Shown here one piece after another: positions 1 through 8,061 of a DNA stretch of 64,000 nt. The notes beneath the pieces are model-generated. The model saw only the letters and a list, made by a program, of their open reading frames with translations, was not told the DNA's origin and ran no database searches. Within the stretch, counting starts at the first letter, position 1; every line of letters starts with the position of its first letter. Source of the DNA: Actinomadura sp. NAK00032 (GTDB taxonomy: Bacteria; Actinomycetota; Actinomycetes; Streptosporangiales; Streptosporangiaceae); contig NZ_CP054932.1 of assembly GCF_013364275.1 (NCBI RefSeq), positions 8,928,001-8,992,000 on the forward strand. The letters are read 5' to 3'. The translations under genes were made by a program, and so were the position numbers.

Positions 1-504
1 CTCACCGCCGTGCGGCGGCACCCGATGGTGAACTCCACCTGGGTGGACGGCCCGAACGGCGCGGAGATCGTGGTCAAGCACTACGTGAACCTGGGCATCG
101 CGGCCGCTACTGAGCGGGGCCTAATCGTGCCCAAGGTGAAGGACGCGCAGGATCTCGACCTGCCCGGCCTCGCGCGCGCGCTGGGCGAACTGACGGAGAA
201 GGCGCGCGCGGGCAAGGCGTCCCCGGCCGACCTGTCGGACGGGACGATCTCCATCACCAACGTGGGGGTGTTCGGCGTCGACACCGGGACGCCCATCCTC
301 ACGCCCGGTGAGGCGGCGATCCTGGCGTTCGGCCAGATCAGGGACATGCCGTGGGTCCATGAGGGCGAACTGGCCATCCGCAAGGTGACCACGCTGGCTC
401 TGTCGTTCGACCACCGCATCGTGGACGGCGAACTGGGCTCCCGCGTCCTCCGCGACGTCGGCGACATGCTCGAAGACCCCATCCGCATGCTCGCCTGGAG
501 CTGA
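1..504 (+). CDS. 2-oxo acid dehydrogenase E2 acyltransferase, C-terminal part (5' end outside window)
   Basis: This is the catalytic end of a lipoate-dependent E2 acyltransferase; the gene starts before the window. E2 forms the core of pyruvate or branched-chain 2-oxo acid dehydrogenase complexes and passes the acyl group from dihydrolipoyl-lysine to CoA. The 167 visible residues carry SFDHRIVDG, the HxxxDG motif with the catalytic His and Asp, about 30 residues before the stop, plus the family signatures ITNVGVFGV and GEAAILAFGQI. The lipoyl and subunit-binding domains lie outside, so the substrate class cannot be decided. It converges on the lipoprotein gene, with a shared terminator between them. 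Confidence 0.93.
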   Translation, partial: LTAVRRHPMVNSTWVDGPNGAEIVVKHYVNLGIAAATERGLIVPKVKDAQDLDLPGLARALGELTEKARAGKASPADLSDGTISITNVGVFGVDTGTPILTPGEAAILAFGQIRDMPWVHEGELAIRKVTTLALSFDHRIVDGELGSRVLRDVGDMLEDPIRMLAWS

Positions 505-512
505 CACCTCCC

Positions 513-572
513 TTGAGTTGCGGCGTGTTGTTGTTATCAGCGGCCGAATTCCAACAACACGCCGCAACTCAA
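513..572. terminator. Bidirectional hairpin terminator between convergent genes
   Basis: A perfect 21-bp inverted repeat (513-533 and 552-572) with an 18-nt loop lies between the E2 gene and the convergent OmpA-like gene. The stop codon of the minus-strand gene (569-571) is inside the right arm. No long T run follows, as is common for hairpin terminators in GC-rich actinobacteria. Confidence 0.8.
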
Positions 573-2248
573 CGAACGGGGACGTTGTTCACCTTGCCGA
601 AGGGGCCGGCGTCGAAGACGACCGAGGTGACCTTGCCGGGCGGTGCCGGGATGTAGGCGAAGCCTCGGACGGGCTGGTTCACGCCGGTGCGGAAGGCCGC
701 ACCTCCCGGGTCGACGTACAGGCTCGGGCTGCCGGGCGTCCCCGGGCCGACGCGGACGGCGCGGTAGACGTCCTTCCCGCCCGGCACCTGGAGGGAGAAC
801 GCGGTGAACACGCCTCCCGGGTAGTCCCTGTGCGCGTAGGCGGCGTTGGTCGGCGTGTTGCCGGGGCCCTCGTTCACGATGTCGAACACGGCGACGATGT
901 AGGCGCCGTCCCGGTAGAAGGGTTTGACGTCTATGCGCCGCTTGGCCTGTCCGAAGCGGCCGTAGCGGCTCGCCACCTTCGTCCCGTCCTCGGCACGGAA
1001 CGGAGCGGGCGCGGAGGGTGCGGCAGAGCCGCGCTCAGGGCTGGCCGTGGTCGTCTGTGTGGTGGTCTGCTTGACCTGGTAGGAGATCTCCACGCGCCGG
1101 TTCCGCGCGCGCGCCGCGGCGTCGTCCGAGCCGCCTTCCTTGGCGACCGGTTCCGCTTCGCCCTTGCCGCTCGCCGTGTAGGTGAAGCCGCTGCCCAGCC
1201 GCGACTTCATCTCCTTCACGACGGCCTGGGCGCGCTCCTCGGAGAGCTTGAGATTGTGCGCGTCGTCGCCCTTGCTGTCGGTGTGGCCCTCGAACGTCAG
1301 CGCCTGCGAGGCCTTCGCCTTGATCTGCTGCGCCGCCTCGTCCAGGACGGCCTTCGCGCGGCTCGACAGCTTCGCCGAGTCGGTGTCGAACAGCACGTCG
1401 GCACGCAGGTTGACGGTGACGTTCGATTCGCTGGACGTCACGCCCTTCGTCTCGCCCTCGACGATGTCGTACAGGTCGGCCGGGTTGGGCCCTGGGCCGC
1501 GTGAAGGCGACGACGTCGGCGTGGTGGACGGCGACGGCGTGGTGGACGACGTCGGCGTTGTGGACGGCGACGGTGACAGTGGCGTGGAGCGGCCGAAGGG
1601 TTCCGCGCCCACGGACGGCTCCACGCCCACCGAAGGCGGCCGCGACGACGGCGCGGATGACGGCGCGGACGACGTCGGCACCGAAGACGACGGCGCAGCA
1701 GAGGACGGCGCAACAGCGGACGGCGCAACAGCGGACGGCGCAACAGCGGACGGGCTCGCGGAGCCCGTCGTCACCGGGATGCCGGTGAACTCACCGGCCG
1801 TCCCGGGCGTGATCGCGGTGACCTTCGCGACGTCCGCCGGGATCACCGGGTACTCGGCGGCCATCTCCCGGGTGGAGCCGGGCGTGATGCCGGAGCCGCT
1901 GGTGACGCCGGTCGGCTTGTAGAGCCGGCGCCCGACCGGGTCGACCAGCGCGATCTCGAACGGCACGGACTTCGTGGCCGTGTCCAGCGACGTGACGCTG
2001 AACCGCAGCACCGCCTTGCCCGCCTGCCGCTGGACGGTTCTGATGTCGAGCCGCGCGTGCAGGCCGTCCGCGCCGCCGAACCAGCCCTCTTTCGAGTACG
2101 CGCCGCTGCTCTGCGCGGCGGGGCTCGGCGGCGCGCCGCCCGGCCCGGTGGTGGGAGGGGCGACCTTCTCGGCCTTGTCGGCGTCCGCGCATCCGGCGAC
2201 CAGTAGCAGCCCGGCGAGGGGCAGGGCGGCGAGGGGCAGAACGCGCAT
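569..2248 (-). CDS. OmpA-like lipoprotein with Ser/Pro/Thr-rich linker
   Basis: A predicted surface lipoprotein of 559 aa. The start at 2248 gives a clean type II signal peptide ending in the lipobox LVAGC (Cys20). Order of parts: a folded domain at about residues 45-185; a repetitive Ser/Pro/Thr/Ala linker at about 185-300; an OmpA C-terminal domain at about 300-415 with GHTDSKGDD, LSEERAQAV and ARNRRVEI, which in this family binds peptidoglycan; and an uncharacterised C-terminal domain of about 130 residues. Tethering of the membrane to the cell wall is the likely role. A 15-bp tandem repeat in the gene encodes part of the linker. The genes on either side appear to be separate transcription units. 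Confidence 0.85.
   Translation of the reverse strand: MRVLPLAALPLAGLLLVAGCADADKAEKVAPPTTGPGGAPPSPAAQSSGAYSKEGWFGGADGLHARLDIRTVQRQAGKAVLRFSVTSLDTATKSVPFEIALVDPVGRRLYKPTGVTSGSGITPGSTREMAAEYPVIPADVAKVTAITPGTAGEFTGIPVTTGSASPSAVAPSAVAPSAVAPSSAAPSSSVPTSSAPSSAPSSRPPSVGVEPSVGAEPFGRSTPLSPSPSTTPTSSTTPSPSTTPTSSPSRGPGPNPADLYDIVEGETKGVTSSESNVTVNLRADVLFDTDSAKLSSRAKAVLDEAAQQIKAKASQALTFEGHTDSKGDDAHNLKLSEERAQAVVKEMKSRLGSGFTYTASGKGEAEPVAKEGGSDDAAARARNRRVEISYQVKQTTTQTTTASPERGSAAPSAPAPFRAEDGTKVASRYGRFGQAKRRIDVKPFYRDGAYIVAVFDIVNEGPGNTPTNAAYAHRDYPGGVFTAFSLQVPGGKDVYRAVRVGPGTPGSPSLYVDPGGAAFRTGVNQPVRGFAYIPAPPGKVTSVVFDAGPFGKVNNVPVR
1689..1748 (-). repeat. 15-bp tandem repeat inside the lipoprotein linker
   Basis: Three exact copies of a 15-bp unit (gacggcgcaacagcg on the plus strand) occupy 1704-1748, and a fourth diverged copy lies at 1689-1703. 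They encode the repeated five-residue Ala/Pro/Ser/Val linker. The unit is a multiple of three, so copy-number change would alter linker length without a frameshift. Confidence 0.85.
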
Positions 2249-2370
2249 CGGCCATCCGGTCGGGGGGAGACGGGACGAGGGACGGGGCAAACAGTAGCCA
2301 ACCGGGCCAAGGCCCCGCCAGAAGTCCCGTCCCCGGAATCGCGGGGCGCAGCACGCGGCCGTTCGGTCCG

Positions 2371-3171
2371 TCAGCGGCTGGGGTCGCGGTTGAACAGCTT
2401 CATCGACCAGAGGAAGCCGACCAGGGTGATGCCCGCGGAACAGCCGATGGCCTGGTAGGCGCTGTTGCCGATCGCGTCGCCCATCAGGAGGCCGCGGAGG
2501 GTATCGATGGCGGGGGTGAACGGCTGGTACTCGGCGAACCAGCGCAGGGCGGTCGGCATCGAGTCGGTGGGGACGAAGCCGCTGCCGAAGAACGGCAGCA
2601 GCATCAGCAGCAGGGGCGCGTTGCTGGCGCCCTCGGGGTTCTTGGCCACCAGGCCGAGCGCGACCGCCAGCCAGGTCAGCGAGAACACGAACAGCGCCAG
2701 GAAGCCCGCGGCGGCCAGCCATTCGACGGGGGCGGCGTTGGGACGGAAGCCGATCGCCAGGGCGACGCTGATGACGACCACGATGCTGATCGCGATGGAG
2801 ATCATGCTGCCGATGACATGCCCGGTGAGGATGGACGACCGGGAGATCGCCATCGTCCGGAACCGGGCGACGATCCCTTCGGCCATGTCCATGGCGACCG
2901 AGATGGCGGTGCTGGTGGCGGCGCCGACCGTGGTCATCAGGATGATGCCGGGGGTCACGTAGTCGAGGTACCGGCCGCGGCCTCCGCCGCCGGCGATCCC
3001 GTCCCCGAGCGTGCCGCCGAAGACGTACACGAACAGCAGCAGGAAGACGACCGGCATGCCGATGAGCTGCACCGTCATCGCCGGGTAGCGCAGCATGTGG
3101 GTCAGGCGCCGGCGGATCATCGTCGCCGAGTCGGCCAGGGTGTGCGTGCGGACGGCGGTGGCGGTGCTCAT
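2371..3171 (-). CDS. ABC-2 type transporter permease, DrrB family
   Basis: The membrane half of a DrrAB-type exporter, 266 aa. About six hydrophobic segments are visible, beginning near MTVQLIGMPVVFLLLFVYVF, with the ABC-2 signature region that includes YLDYVTPGIILM and PFTPAIDTLRGLLMG. Its ATG overlaps the stop of the upstream ATPase gene (ATGA), so the two are translationally coupled. Relatives export daunorubicin-like drugs or lipids; the substrate here is unknown. The upstream PadR/DUF1048 genes suggest drug- or signal-induced expression. Confidence 0.92.
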   Translation of the reverse strand: MSTATAVRTHTLADSATMIRRRLTHMLRYPAMTVQLIGMPVVFLLLFVYVFGGTLGDGIAGGGGRGRYLDYVTPGIILMTTVGAATSTAISVAMDMAEGIVARFRTMAISRSSILTGHVIGSMISIAISIVVVISVALAIGFRPNAAPVEWLAAAGFLALFVFSLTWLAVALGLVAKNPEGASNAPLLLMLLPFFGSGFVPTDSMPTALRWFAEYQPFTPAIDTLRGLLMGDAIGNSAYQAIGCSAGITLVGFLWSMKLFNRDPSR

Positions 3172-4130
3172 CGAACTGCGTCCTTGTCGTCGGGGTCGCC
3201 GGTGAGGGTGAGGAAGACGTCGTCGAGGTCGGGGGTGTGGACGGCCAGGCCGGCCGGTTCGATGTCGGCGGCGTCCAGCCGGGCGAGCAGGTCGCGCAGC
3301 GAGGCGACGCCGCCGTCGGAGGGGACCTGCAGCGTGAGCCGGTCCTCGTCGGAGGTGTCCACGAAGCCGGCGCCCAGCGCGCCGAGCGCACCGGTGACCG
3401 CGTCCTCGTCGGTGAACCGCAGGGACACGTGGCCGCCGGGGATGAGGCGCTTCAGCTCCTCGGGTGCCCCTTCGGCGATCAGCGTCCCGCGGTCGAGGAG
3501 GGCGATGCGGTCGGCGAGCTGGTCGGCCTCGTCCAGGTACTGGGTGGTGAGGAAGATCGTGACGCCGCTCGCGACGAGTTCCCGGACGATCTGCCACATG
3601 GTGCGGCGGCTGCGGGGGTCGAGGCCGGTGGTGGGCTCGTCCAGGAAGATGACGCGCGGGTCGCCGACCAGCGTCATCGCCAGGTCCAGTCGGCGCGCCA
3701 TGCCGCCCGAGTAGGTGGACGCCGGCTTCCCGCCCGCCTCGACGAGGTCGAACTGCTCCAGCAGGCGCACGGCGCGGCGGCGGCCCTCGCGCCTGCGCAG
3801 GTGGTGCAGGTCGGCCATCAGCATGAGGTTCTCCTCGCCGGTGAGGAGCTTGTCGACGGCCGAGTACTGGCCGGTGACGCCGATGGACGCGCGGACGGCC
3901 TGCGGGTCGGCGGCCAGGTCGTGTCCCGCCACGCGGATGTCGCCGCCGTCGGCGCCGATCAGCGTGGACAGGATCTGGACGGCGGTGGTCTTGCCAGCGC
4001 CGTTCGGGCCGAGCAGGGAGAAGATCGTCCCCTCGGGGACGGTCAGGTCGATGCCGTCGAGGACGACCTTGTCGCCGTAGGACTTGCGCAGCCCGGTGAC
4101 GGCGATCGCCGGTGGATTCGCGCTGGTCAT
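3168..4130 (-). CDS. ABC transporter ATPase, DrrA family
   Basis: The nucleotide-binding subunit (320 aa) of the exporter whose permease overlaps its stop codon. Walker A is GPNGAGKTT, the ABC signature is YSGGMARRLDLA, and Walker B is VIFLDEPTTGLD. The C-terminal ~90 residues are the accessory domain typical of DrrA proteins. The start at 4130 is preferred because AAGGAG lies about 9 nt upstream; an in-frame start at 4202 lacks a ribosome-binding site and adds a basic, low-complexity N-terminus. It cycles ATP to drive outward transport. Confidence 0.94.
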   Translation of the reverse strand: MTSANPPAIAVTGLRKSYGDKVVLDGIDLTVPEGTIFSLLGPNGAGKTTAVQILSTLIGADGGDIRVAGHDLAADPQAVRASIGVTGQYSAVDKLLTGEENLMLMADLHHLRRREGRRRAVRLLEQFDLVEAGGKPASTYSGGMARRLDLAMTLVGDPRVIFLDEPTTGLDPRSRRTMWQIVRELVASGVTIFLTTQYLDEADQLADRIALLDRGTLIAEGAPEELKRLIPGGHVSLRFTDEDAVTGALGALGAGFVDTSDEDRLTLQVPSDGGVASLRDLLARLDAADIEPAGLAVHTPDLDDVFLTLTGDPDDKDAVR

Positions 4131-4276
4131 GAAGGTGCTCCTTGGCAATGGGAGGGGGACGCGCGGACGACGGGACCGCCGATGCCGCCCGTTCGAGGGC
4201 ATGCGTGATCCACCCGTGGGCGGTGATGGTGTCCGGTGGGGTCCGGGCCGGTGAGAGCCGGGGGCCCGGTGTTCGG

Positions 4277-4296
4277 CTTCGGCTCAGCCGCCGAAG
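4277..4296. terminator. Short hairpin downstream of the PadR/DUF1048 genes
   Basis: Seven-bp arms (4277-4283 and 4290-4296) enclose a 6-nt loop in the 200-nt gap between the second DUF1048 gene and the start of the ATPase gene. It could attenuate transcription between the two halves of the cluster. No other structure or gene is evident in 4131-4330. Confidence 0.4.
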
Positions 4297-4330
4297 AACT
4301 GGGCGGGCGCCGGTGGAGGGGTGGGTGCCG

Positions 4331-4657
4331 CTACTTCTCGGTCGTGCGCTCTTTCTTTTTGGCGGCTTCCTGATAGGCGTCCGCGTAGGTCGGGGTGTCC
4401 TTGATCAGTTCGTCGCAGAAGGCGGCGACGTCCTCACCGATGAGTTCCAGGACTCCCCTTCCGGATGCCGCGCCCTCCTCGAAGAAGTCGACGATTTCCC
4501 CGAGCAGTTTCCCGTCGGCCAGATCGACCGGGCCGACCTTGAAGAAGTACCGCTGGATCTCCTTGTAGACGATCTTGTAGTCCGGCGGGAGCGCGTCGAC
4601 CCGCGCCATGTGCGCCCGCCACTGCCTCTTGCCCTCGATGATGTCCCGGATGCTCAT
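4331..4657 (-). CDS. DUF1048 family protein (second copy)
   Basis: A soluble helical protein of 108 aa of the DUF1048 family, whose biochemical function is unknown. Family features seen are the N-terminal DIIEGKRQWR and the central IYKEIQRYFF-like helix followed by an acidic segment (GEIVDFFEEGAASGRGVLEL). It lies directly behind another DUF1048 gene with a 1-nt gap, and both follow a PadR regulator. DUF1048 genes often sit next to PadR genes, so a role in the same stress or drug response is likely. The C-terminus is highly charged (AAKKKERTTEK). Confidence 0.82.
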   Translation of the reverse strand: MSIRDIIEGKRQWRAHMARVDALPPDYKIVYKEIQRYFFKVGPVDLADGKLLGEIVDFFEEGAASGRGVLELIGEDVAAFCDELIKDTPTYADAYQEAAKKKERTTEK

Positions 4658-4658
4658 G

Positions 4659-5015
4659 TCAGCCTCCCAGCCGGCCGAGTTTCCTTGCGACGTTCCTGTT
4701 CAACTGCTCGCGCCACCGGTCGCGGTAGGTCCGGGCGCCTTCTCCGCCGGCGAGCGCCGCGCTGAACCCCGCGATGTCGTCGCCGAGCACCTCCCGCACG
4801 TCCTGCCCGTCGGCCGCCGCCTCTTCGAGCAGCACCAGAGCCGAGTCGAAGATCGGCATCAGGTTCCGGCCGGTGAAGTCCGAGTAGGTGTAGAGATGGC
4901 CCTTGATCTCCTCCCACGCCGCCCGGTAGTCGGCCGGCAGCCCCGCGGCCCGGGCTTCGAAGGCCTTCCATTCCTTGGTGAGATCGCTGCCTGTCACGGT
5001 CTCCCAGAACTTCAT
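4659..5015 (-). CDS. DUF1048 family protein (first copy)
   Basis: A 118-aa protein of the same DUF1048 family as its downstream neighbour. It shares the pattern of an early Trp/Lys helix (KEWKAFEARAAGLPADYR), an aromatic-rich middle (HLYTYSDFTGRNLMPIFDSAL) read here only as a motif region, and an acidic DGQDVREVLGDDI segment. The start at 5015 has AAGGAGGG 6-13 nt upstream and overlaps the padR-like stop (ATGA). The tight coupling to the regulator suggests that the three small genes are one unit. Function unknown. Confidence 0.82.
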   Translation of the reverse strand: MKFWETVTGSDLTKEWKAFEARAAGLPADYRAAWEEIKGHLYTYSDFTGRNLMPIFDSALVLLEEAAADGQDVREVLGDDIAGFSAALAGGEGARTYRDRWREQLNRNVARKLGRLGG

Positions 5016-5341
5016 GTGCCGCCCTCCTTGAGCTTGTCGATCCGCGTGGTGATGAACTCCCATTTCGCCCAGAACGTCGCGAGCTCTTCGCGTCCCGCGT
5101 CGTTGAGCACGTAGAACTTGCGCGGCGGGCCCACTTCGGACGGCCGTTTCGTCACCTGGACGAGTCCGTTCTTCTCCAGCCGCTGAAGGATGGTGTAAAC
5201 CGTCCCCTCGACGACATCGGCGAAGCCGAGTTCGTTCAGCCGGCGCGTGATGGCGTACCCGTAGGTCTCCTCGCCGCCGATGATTTCGAGCACGCAGCCT
5301 TCGAGCGTGCCCTTGAGCATTTCCGTCATCTGCTTGTCCAT
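5012..5341 (-). CDS. PadR family transcriptional regulator
   Basis: A 109-aa winged-helix repressor of the PadR family. Diagnostic parts are the N-terminal LKGTLEGCVLEIIGGEETYGYAI-type first helices, the recognition region VVEGTVYTILQRLEKNGLV and the wing KRPSEVGPPRKFYVLNDAGRE. The C-terminal helix is short, as in the small PadR subgroup. ATG at 5341 is preferred; a GTG two codons upstream is possible. PadR proteins commonly repress their own operon and adjacent transporter genes until a ligand binds, which fits the DUF1048 and DrrAB genes downstream. Repeats just upstream are its probable operators. Confidence 0.9.
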   Translation of the reverse strand: MDKQMTEMLKGTLEGCVLEIIGGEETYGYAITRRLNELGFADVVEGTVYTILQRLEKNGLVQVTKRPSEVGPPRKFYVLNDAGREELATFWAKWEFITTRIDKLKEGGT

Positions 5342-5356
5342 GACCACCCCCTCTCA

Positions 5357-5425
5357 GCTACTCAGTAGCGCTGACTACCGCTACAAAGTAACACCGACTA
5401 CCGGTACCTAGCAACACCGACTACC
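5357..5425 (-). promoter_or_regulatory. Probable PadR promoter/operator region with repeats
   Basis: The 165-nt region upstream of padR holds three copies of GACTACC at an exact 23-bp period (5373, 5396, 5419); two of them extend to the 13-mer aacaccgactacc (5390-5402, 5413-5425). Two inverted repeats are also present: GCTAC-TCA-GTAGC (5357-5369) and GTAGCG-N8-CGCTAC (5365-5384). On the minus strand TTGCTA and TACTTT separated by 18 nt could be -35/-10 boxes. Autoregulation by PadR is inferred. Confidence 0.55.
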
Positions 5426-5505
5426 TAGGAGGGCTCCTACGCGGCCGGGGCGCCCCGGGTGACCCGCGCCACCCCGGGGAACCTCGGCGCCGCGGCCGGC
5501 ATCCG

Positions 5506-6465
5506 ATGTCGATGAACCGGTTTCCTCCCACCGACGGGTTCGTCGTGAGCCTGCTCGAGATCATCAACGACCATCCGACCGGCGATCCGGTGGGCCTGCT
5601 GGGGTCGGTCGCCGAGGCCCTCGCGGAGGATCCCGATCCCCGCGTGCGGGCGGGGCAGCTCCTCGCGCTCTACTCGACCTGCTTCTGGGCCGTCCACCGG
5701 CTCCGCGACCAGCCGGTCTACGACTCGTTGATCGCCGCGGCGGCGCTGGCCGACGAGACGCTGGACACCTGCGAGGAAGACCATCCGGGCAGCGCCGGTC
5801 TCGGCGACCTCGAGCGCATCGCGCGGTGGATCCCGGCGATCGAGGACCCCGAGGTGGCCACCGCCGCGGGACTCGCGGACCGCGACGAGATCGCGCTGTT
5901 CTCCTGCCCTGCCTGGCTCCGGCTGATGGCCGGGAAGGCCATGACGGCGCTGCTGCAACGACGCCCGGCCGAGTTCGGGATGCCGGATTTCAGCTTGCTG
6001 GAACCCGCGTACGTGGTCGATGGCGCCTTGGACGTCATCGCGCTCACGGTCAACGTCGGCTCTTTCCCTGACGAACCGCCGTCGCAGGTCGCGAGCCTCT
6101 GGGCGGCCCAGAGGCTGCTCGGTGACGTCCCTCAGAGGGAACTGCTGCCATTGACCGCGGCGGTCTGTTCTTCTCTGGTCAGCCAGAACGCGACCGCACC
6201 GCCGACCGTCCCGACCTACCTGCGGGAGGTTCTCCACCGGGTCGCGGCGGACTCGGAATGCGCGCACGGCGAGCGCCACGACACCGACCCGGATGTCTGG
6301 CTCGCGGGCGTCAAGTACCTGTACAAGCCGATGCGCTTCGACAATGACGAGCCGGTGGACGAAGCGCTATGGCACTGCCCCGGCCACCGCGCCGCGATGA
6401 TCCGCACGGCGTTGACGCTGGAGGGGCGGGCGGTCCGGCCCGGCTCCCCGGAAAACCCTGCCTGA
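5506..6465 (+). CDS. Hypothetical protein with C-terminal Cys/His cluster
   Basis: A soluble 319-aa protein that I do not recognise. It is mostly helical and acidic, with no signal peptide or membrane segment. The last 90 residues hold Cys and His in SECAHGERH and ALWHCPGHRAAM, which could bind a metal, although no known zinc-finger spacing is evident. It is transcribed away from the PadR unit, and its upstream region is shared with the PadR operator repeats. A second start (MNRF) lies two codons in. Coding bias looks normal for the genome. Confidence 0.6.
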   Translation: MSMNRFPPTDGFVVSLLEIINDHPTGDPVGLLGSVAEALAEDPDPRVRAGQLLALYSTCFWAVHRLRDQPVYDSLIAAAALADETLDTCEEDHPGSAGLGDLERIARWIPAIEDPEVATAAGLADRDEIALFSCPAWLRLMAGKAMTALLQRRPAEFGMPDFSLLEPAYVVDGALDVIALTVNVGSFPDEPPSQVASLWAAQRLLGDVPQRELLPLTAAVCSSLVSQNATAPPTVPTYLREVLHRVAADSECAHGERHDTDPDVWLAGVKYLYKPMRFDNDEPVDEALWHCPGHRAAMIRTALTLEGRAVRPGSPENPA

Positions 6466-6535
6466 AGGAACAGGCCCCCCGGACTCATCCACATATTCAC
6501 ATTCTTTCGCATCGCTCTACGGCGAGCGAAGCGAC

Positions 6536-6721
6536 CTAGAGGCCCTTAACCATATAGGCGAACTCTCGAAAATCATCACGACTAATGAGAATCTTGGACC
6601 CATCGGGGTCCTTGCTGTCGCGAAGCGCGACAATGGAAACGCCTTCGGCAATTTCAACGCAATTGTCTCCCGACTCATTACTGCGGGACGAACTGCGCCA
6701 CTTCGCCTTGCTCAAGTCCAT
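6536..6721 (-). CDS. DUF397 protein (distal copy)
   Basis: A 61-aa DUF397 protein with the family pattern: N-terminal LSKAKWRSSSRS, then NCVEIAEG, then VALRDSKDPDGSKILIS, and a final aromatic helix. The start at 6721 is placed by homology with the adjacent paralogue and has AAAGGAAAG immediately upstream. DUF397 proteins of actinobacteria are encoded beside DUF5753-type XRE regulators; in the Streptomyces Scr1/Scr2 pair the small protein activates and the XRE protein opposes it. The DNA is clearly less GC-rich than its surroundings. It is one half of a tandem duplication. Confidence 0.88.
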   Translation of the reverse strand: MDLSKAKWRSSSRSNESGDNCVEIAEGVSIVALRDSKDPDGSKILISRDDFREFAYMVKGL

Positions 6722-6767
6722 CTTTCCTTTATTACCTTTCGTATGAATTCCCGCGTATCCCTCACAT

Positions 6768-6830
6768 TCAGCGCCTCGGCTTGCAGTGTTGCCATCGCCT
6801 TGTTCGCTACTACGAGACGACTTACTCCAC
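6768..6830 (-). pseudogene. Remnant of an XRE/DUF5753 gene 3' end
   Basis: Upstream of the distal DUF397 gene the minus strand still shows the end of the XRE gene: tgcaagccgaggcgctga (6768-6785) matches the XRE end that encodes CKQRR. The match continues through the intergenic spacer into the DUF397 start. The block 6536-6786 aligns with 6883-7133 at a constant offset of 347 nt without an indel. Similarity fades upstream of about 6800, so only a fragment was copied or survives. Confidence 0.65.
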
Positions 6831-6882
6831 ACTGCCTCATTGCGTTCAGCTCGACCGACTATTCAACCTCATCGCTAGCGGA

Positions 6883-7068
6883 CTAGAGATTCTTGATTGT
6901 TCTTGCGAGGCTCTGGAAGTCATGTTGGCTGATGACGAGCTTGGGGCCATCGGGGTCCTTGCTGTCACGGAGTGCGACGATGTTCGTCACGCCAGCGACC
7001 TCGACGCAGTTGTCATTCTGAACCGTGCTGCGCGAGGCCTTGCGCCACACTGCCCTGCTCAGGTCCAT
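6883..7068 (-). CDS. DUF397 protein (proximal copy)
   Basis: A 61-aa DUF397 protein that begins MDLSRAVWRKASRS and contains NDNCVEVAG and IVALRDSKDPDGPKLVIS. It has the same length as the distal copy and shares the block VALRDSKDPDG exactly. The start at 7068 has GAGGAAAG just upstream. It follows the XRE/DUF5753 gene by 40 nt on the same strand, the usual order for this regulator pair. Divergence between the copies is concentrated in the first 30 and last 12 residues, which may set partner specificity. Confidence 0.9.
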   Translation of the reverse strand: MDLSRAVWRKASRSTVQNDNCVEVAGVTNIVALRDSKDPDGPKLVISQHDFQSLARTIKNL

Positions 7069-7108
7069 CTTTCCTCAATCACCCTTCTAATCAGCGCTCG
7101 GCTGTCCC

Positions 7109-7861
7109 TCACGTTGAGCGCCTCTGCTTGCAGATAGCGAACGTTTCGTTCAACATGGCCAAGTCTTTCGGATCTGCGCTGGTCACACCTTGCGTCGCGT
7201 TCACGATGTATGCGGCTTCGCTGCGATCGGCCTGGGTGGCGATGGCGAGGGCGGCTCGCGCCTCCTCTACGTAGACAGTCGGGAGGATCTGGAGCCGGAT
7301 GCCGTCCCTCCAGGACAGCTCGATCAGGTACTCGAGTTGCTCCCGCATGACGGCCACTGTGCCGACTTGCCTGGACAGGACGCTCTCCTCCAGCACTACG
7401 AAGATCTTTGGCGCCGGGTCGTCCATGACCCGCTGCTGCCTGTTCATCCGGGTGACGACGTCATCGGGACTCTTCAAGATCGCGCCCGCGTAGGCTTCGG
7501 TCTGGAACAGCCCGTTCACGATGTGGGTCTCGTAGACGCGGATTAGATTCGCGGTCAGCTCCGCCTTCGGGAAGTCAACGAAGTAGTTGGCGTACTTGAT
7601 CGACTTGATCGCCTCTACCAGCACGTTCCACGCCTGGACCACCTCACCGTTCGCGCGCAGCGCACCGTCCAGCCGGGTTGCGAAGTCCAAGCGGCACCGC
7701 GTAGTCCCGCGTTCAACGTGGCTGATGTAGGCGCGCGTGACGTGCACCAGCGTCGCCAGCTCTGTCTGGTTGAGTTCTGCGGCCTCGCGCAGGCGCCTCA
7801 CCTCAGCACCAAAGGTTCGGAGCTCAGGGCTGTCCTTGCCCTTGTTACGCGAGTCGGTCAT
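7109..7861 (-). CDS. XRE-type HTH regulator with DUF5753 domain (Scr1-like)
   Basis: A 250-aa cytoplasmic regulator. Residues ~15-70 form a Cro/C1-type helix-turn-helix (FGAEVRRLREAAELNQTELA then YISHVERG). Residues ~95-245 are the DUF5753 domain of Scr1-like proteins, with YETHIVNGLFQTEAYA, RMNRQQRVMDD and an ILPTVY strand. It is cotranscribed with a DUF397 gene, and a second DUF397 copy lies beyond. Family members control development or antibiotic production with their DUF397 and ATPase partners; the targets here are unknown. Confidence 0.92.
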   Translation of the reverse strand: MTDSRNKGKDSPELRTFGAEVRRLREAAELNQTELATLVHVTRAYISHVERGTTRCRLDFATRLDGALRANGEVVQAWNVLVEAIKSIKYANYFVDFPKAELTANLIRVYETHIVNGLFQTEAYAGAILKSPDDVVTRMNRQQRVMDDPAPKIFVVLEESVLSRQVGTVAVMREQLEYLIELSWRDGIRLQILPTVYVEEARAALAIATQADRSEAAYIVNATQGVTSADPKDLAMLNETFAICKQRRST

Positions 7862-8061
7862 TTTGCTCTCTCCTCGGGGGTAACCGCAGCGCCAACGATG
7901 GCAACCAAATTGTGGGTGCTTCCTGACTCAACAATTAACGTACGCCCCCCTGTGGCTTCATGGTGTTCGTTCGATAACACAGGGTGATAGCGGCGGGTTA
8001 TTCCGATTCGGCGGTTTGGCCCCGTTCGAGATCAGCCTCCGTTCAGGCTGGGGGTTCACCG

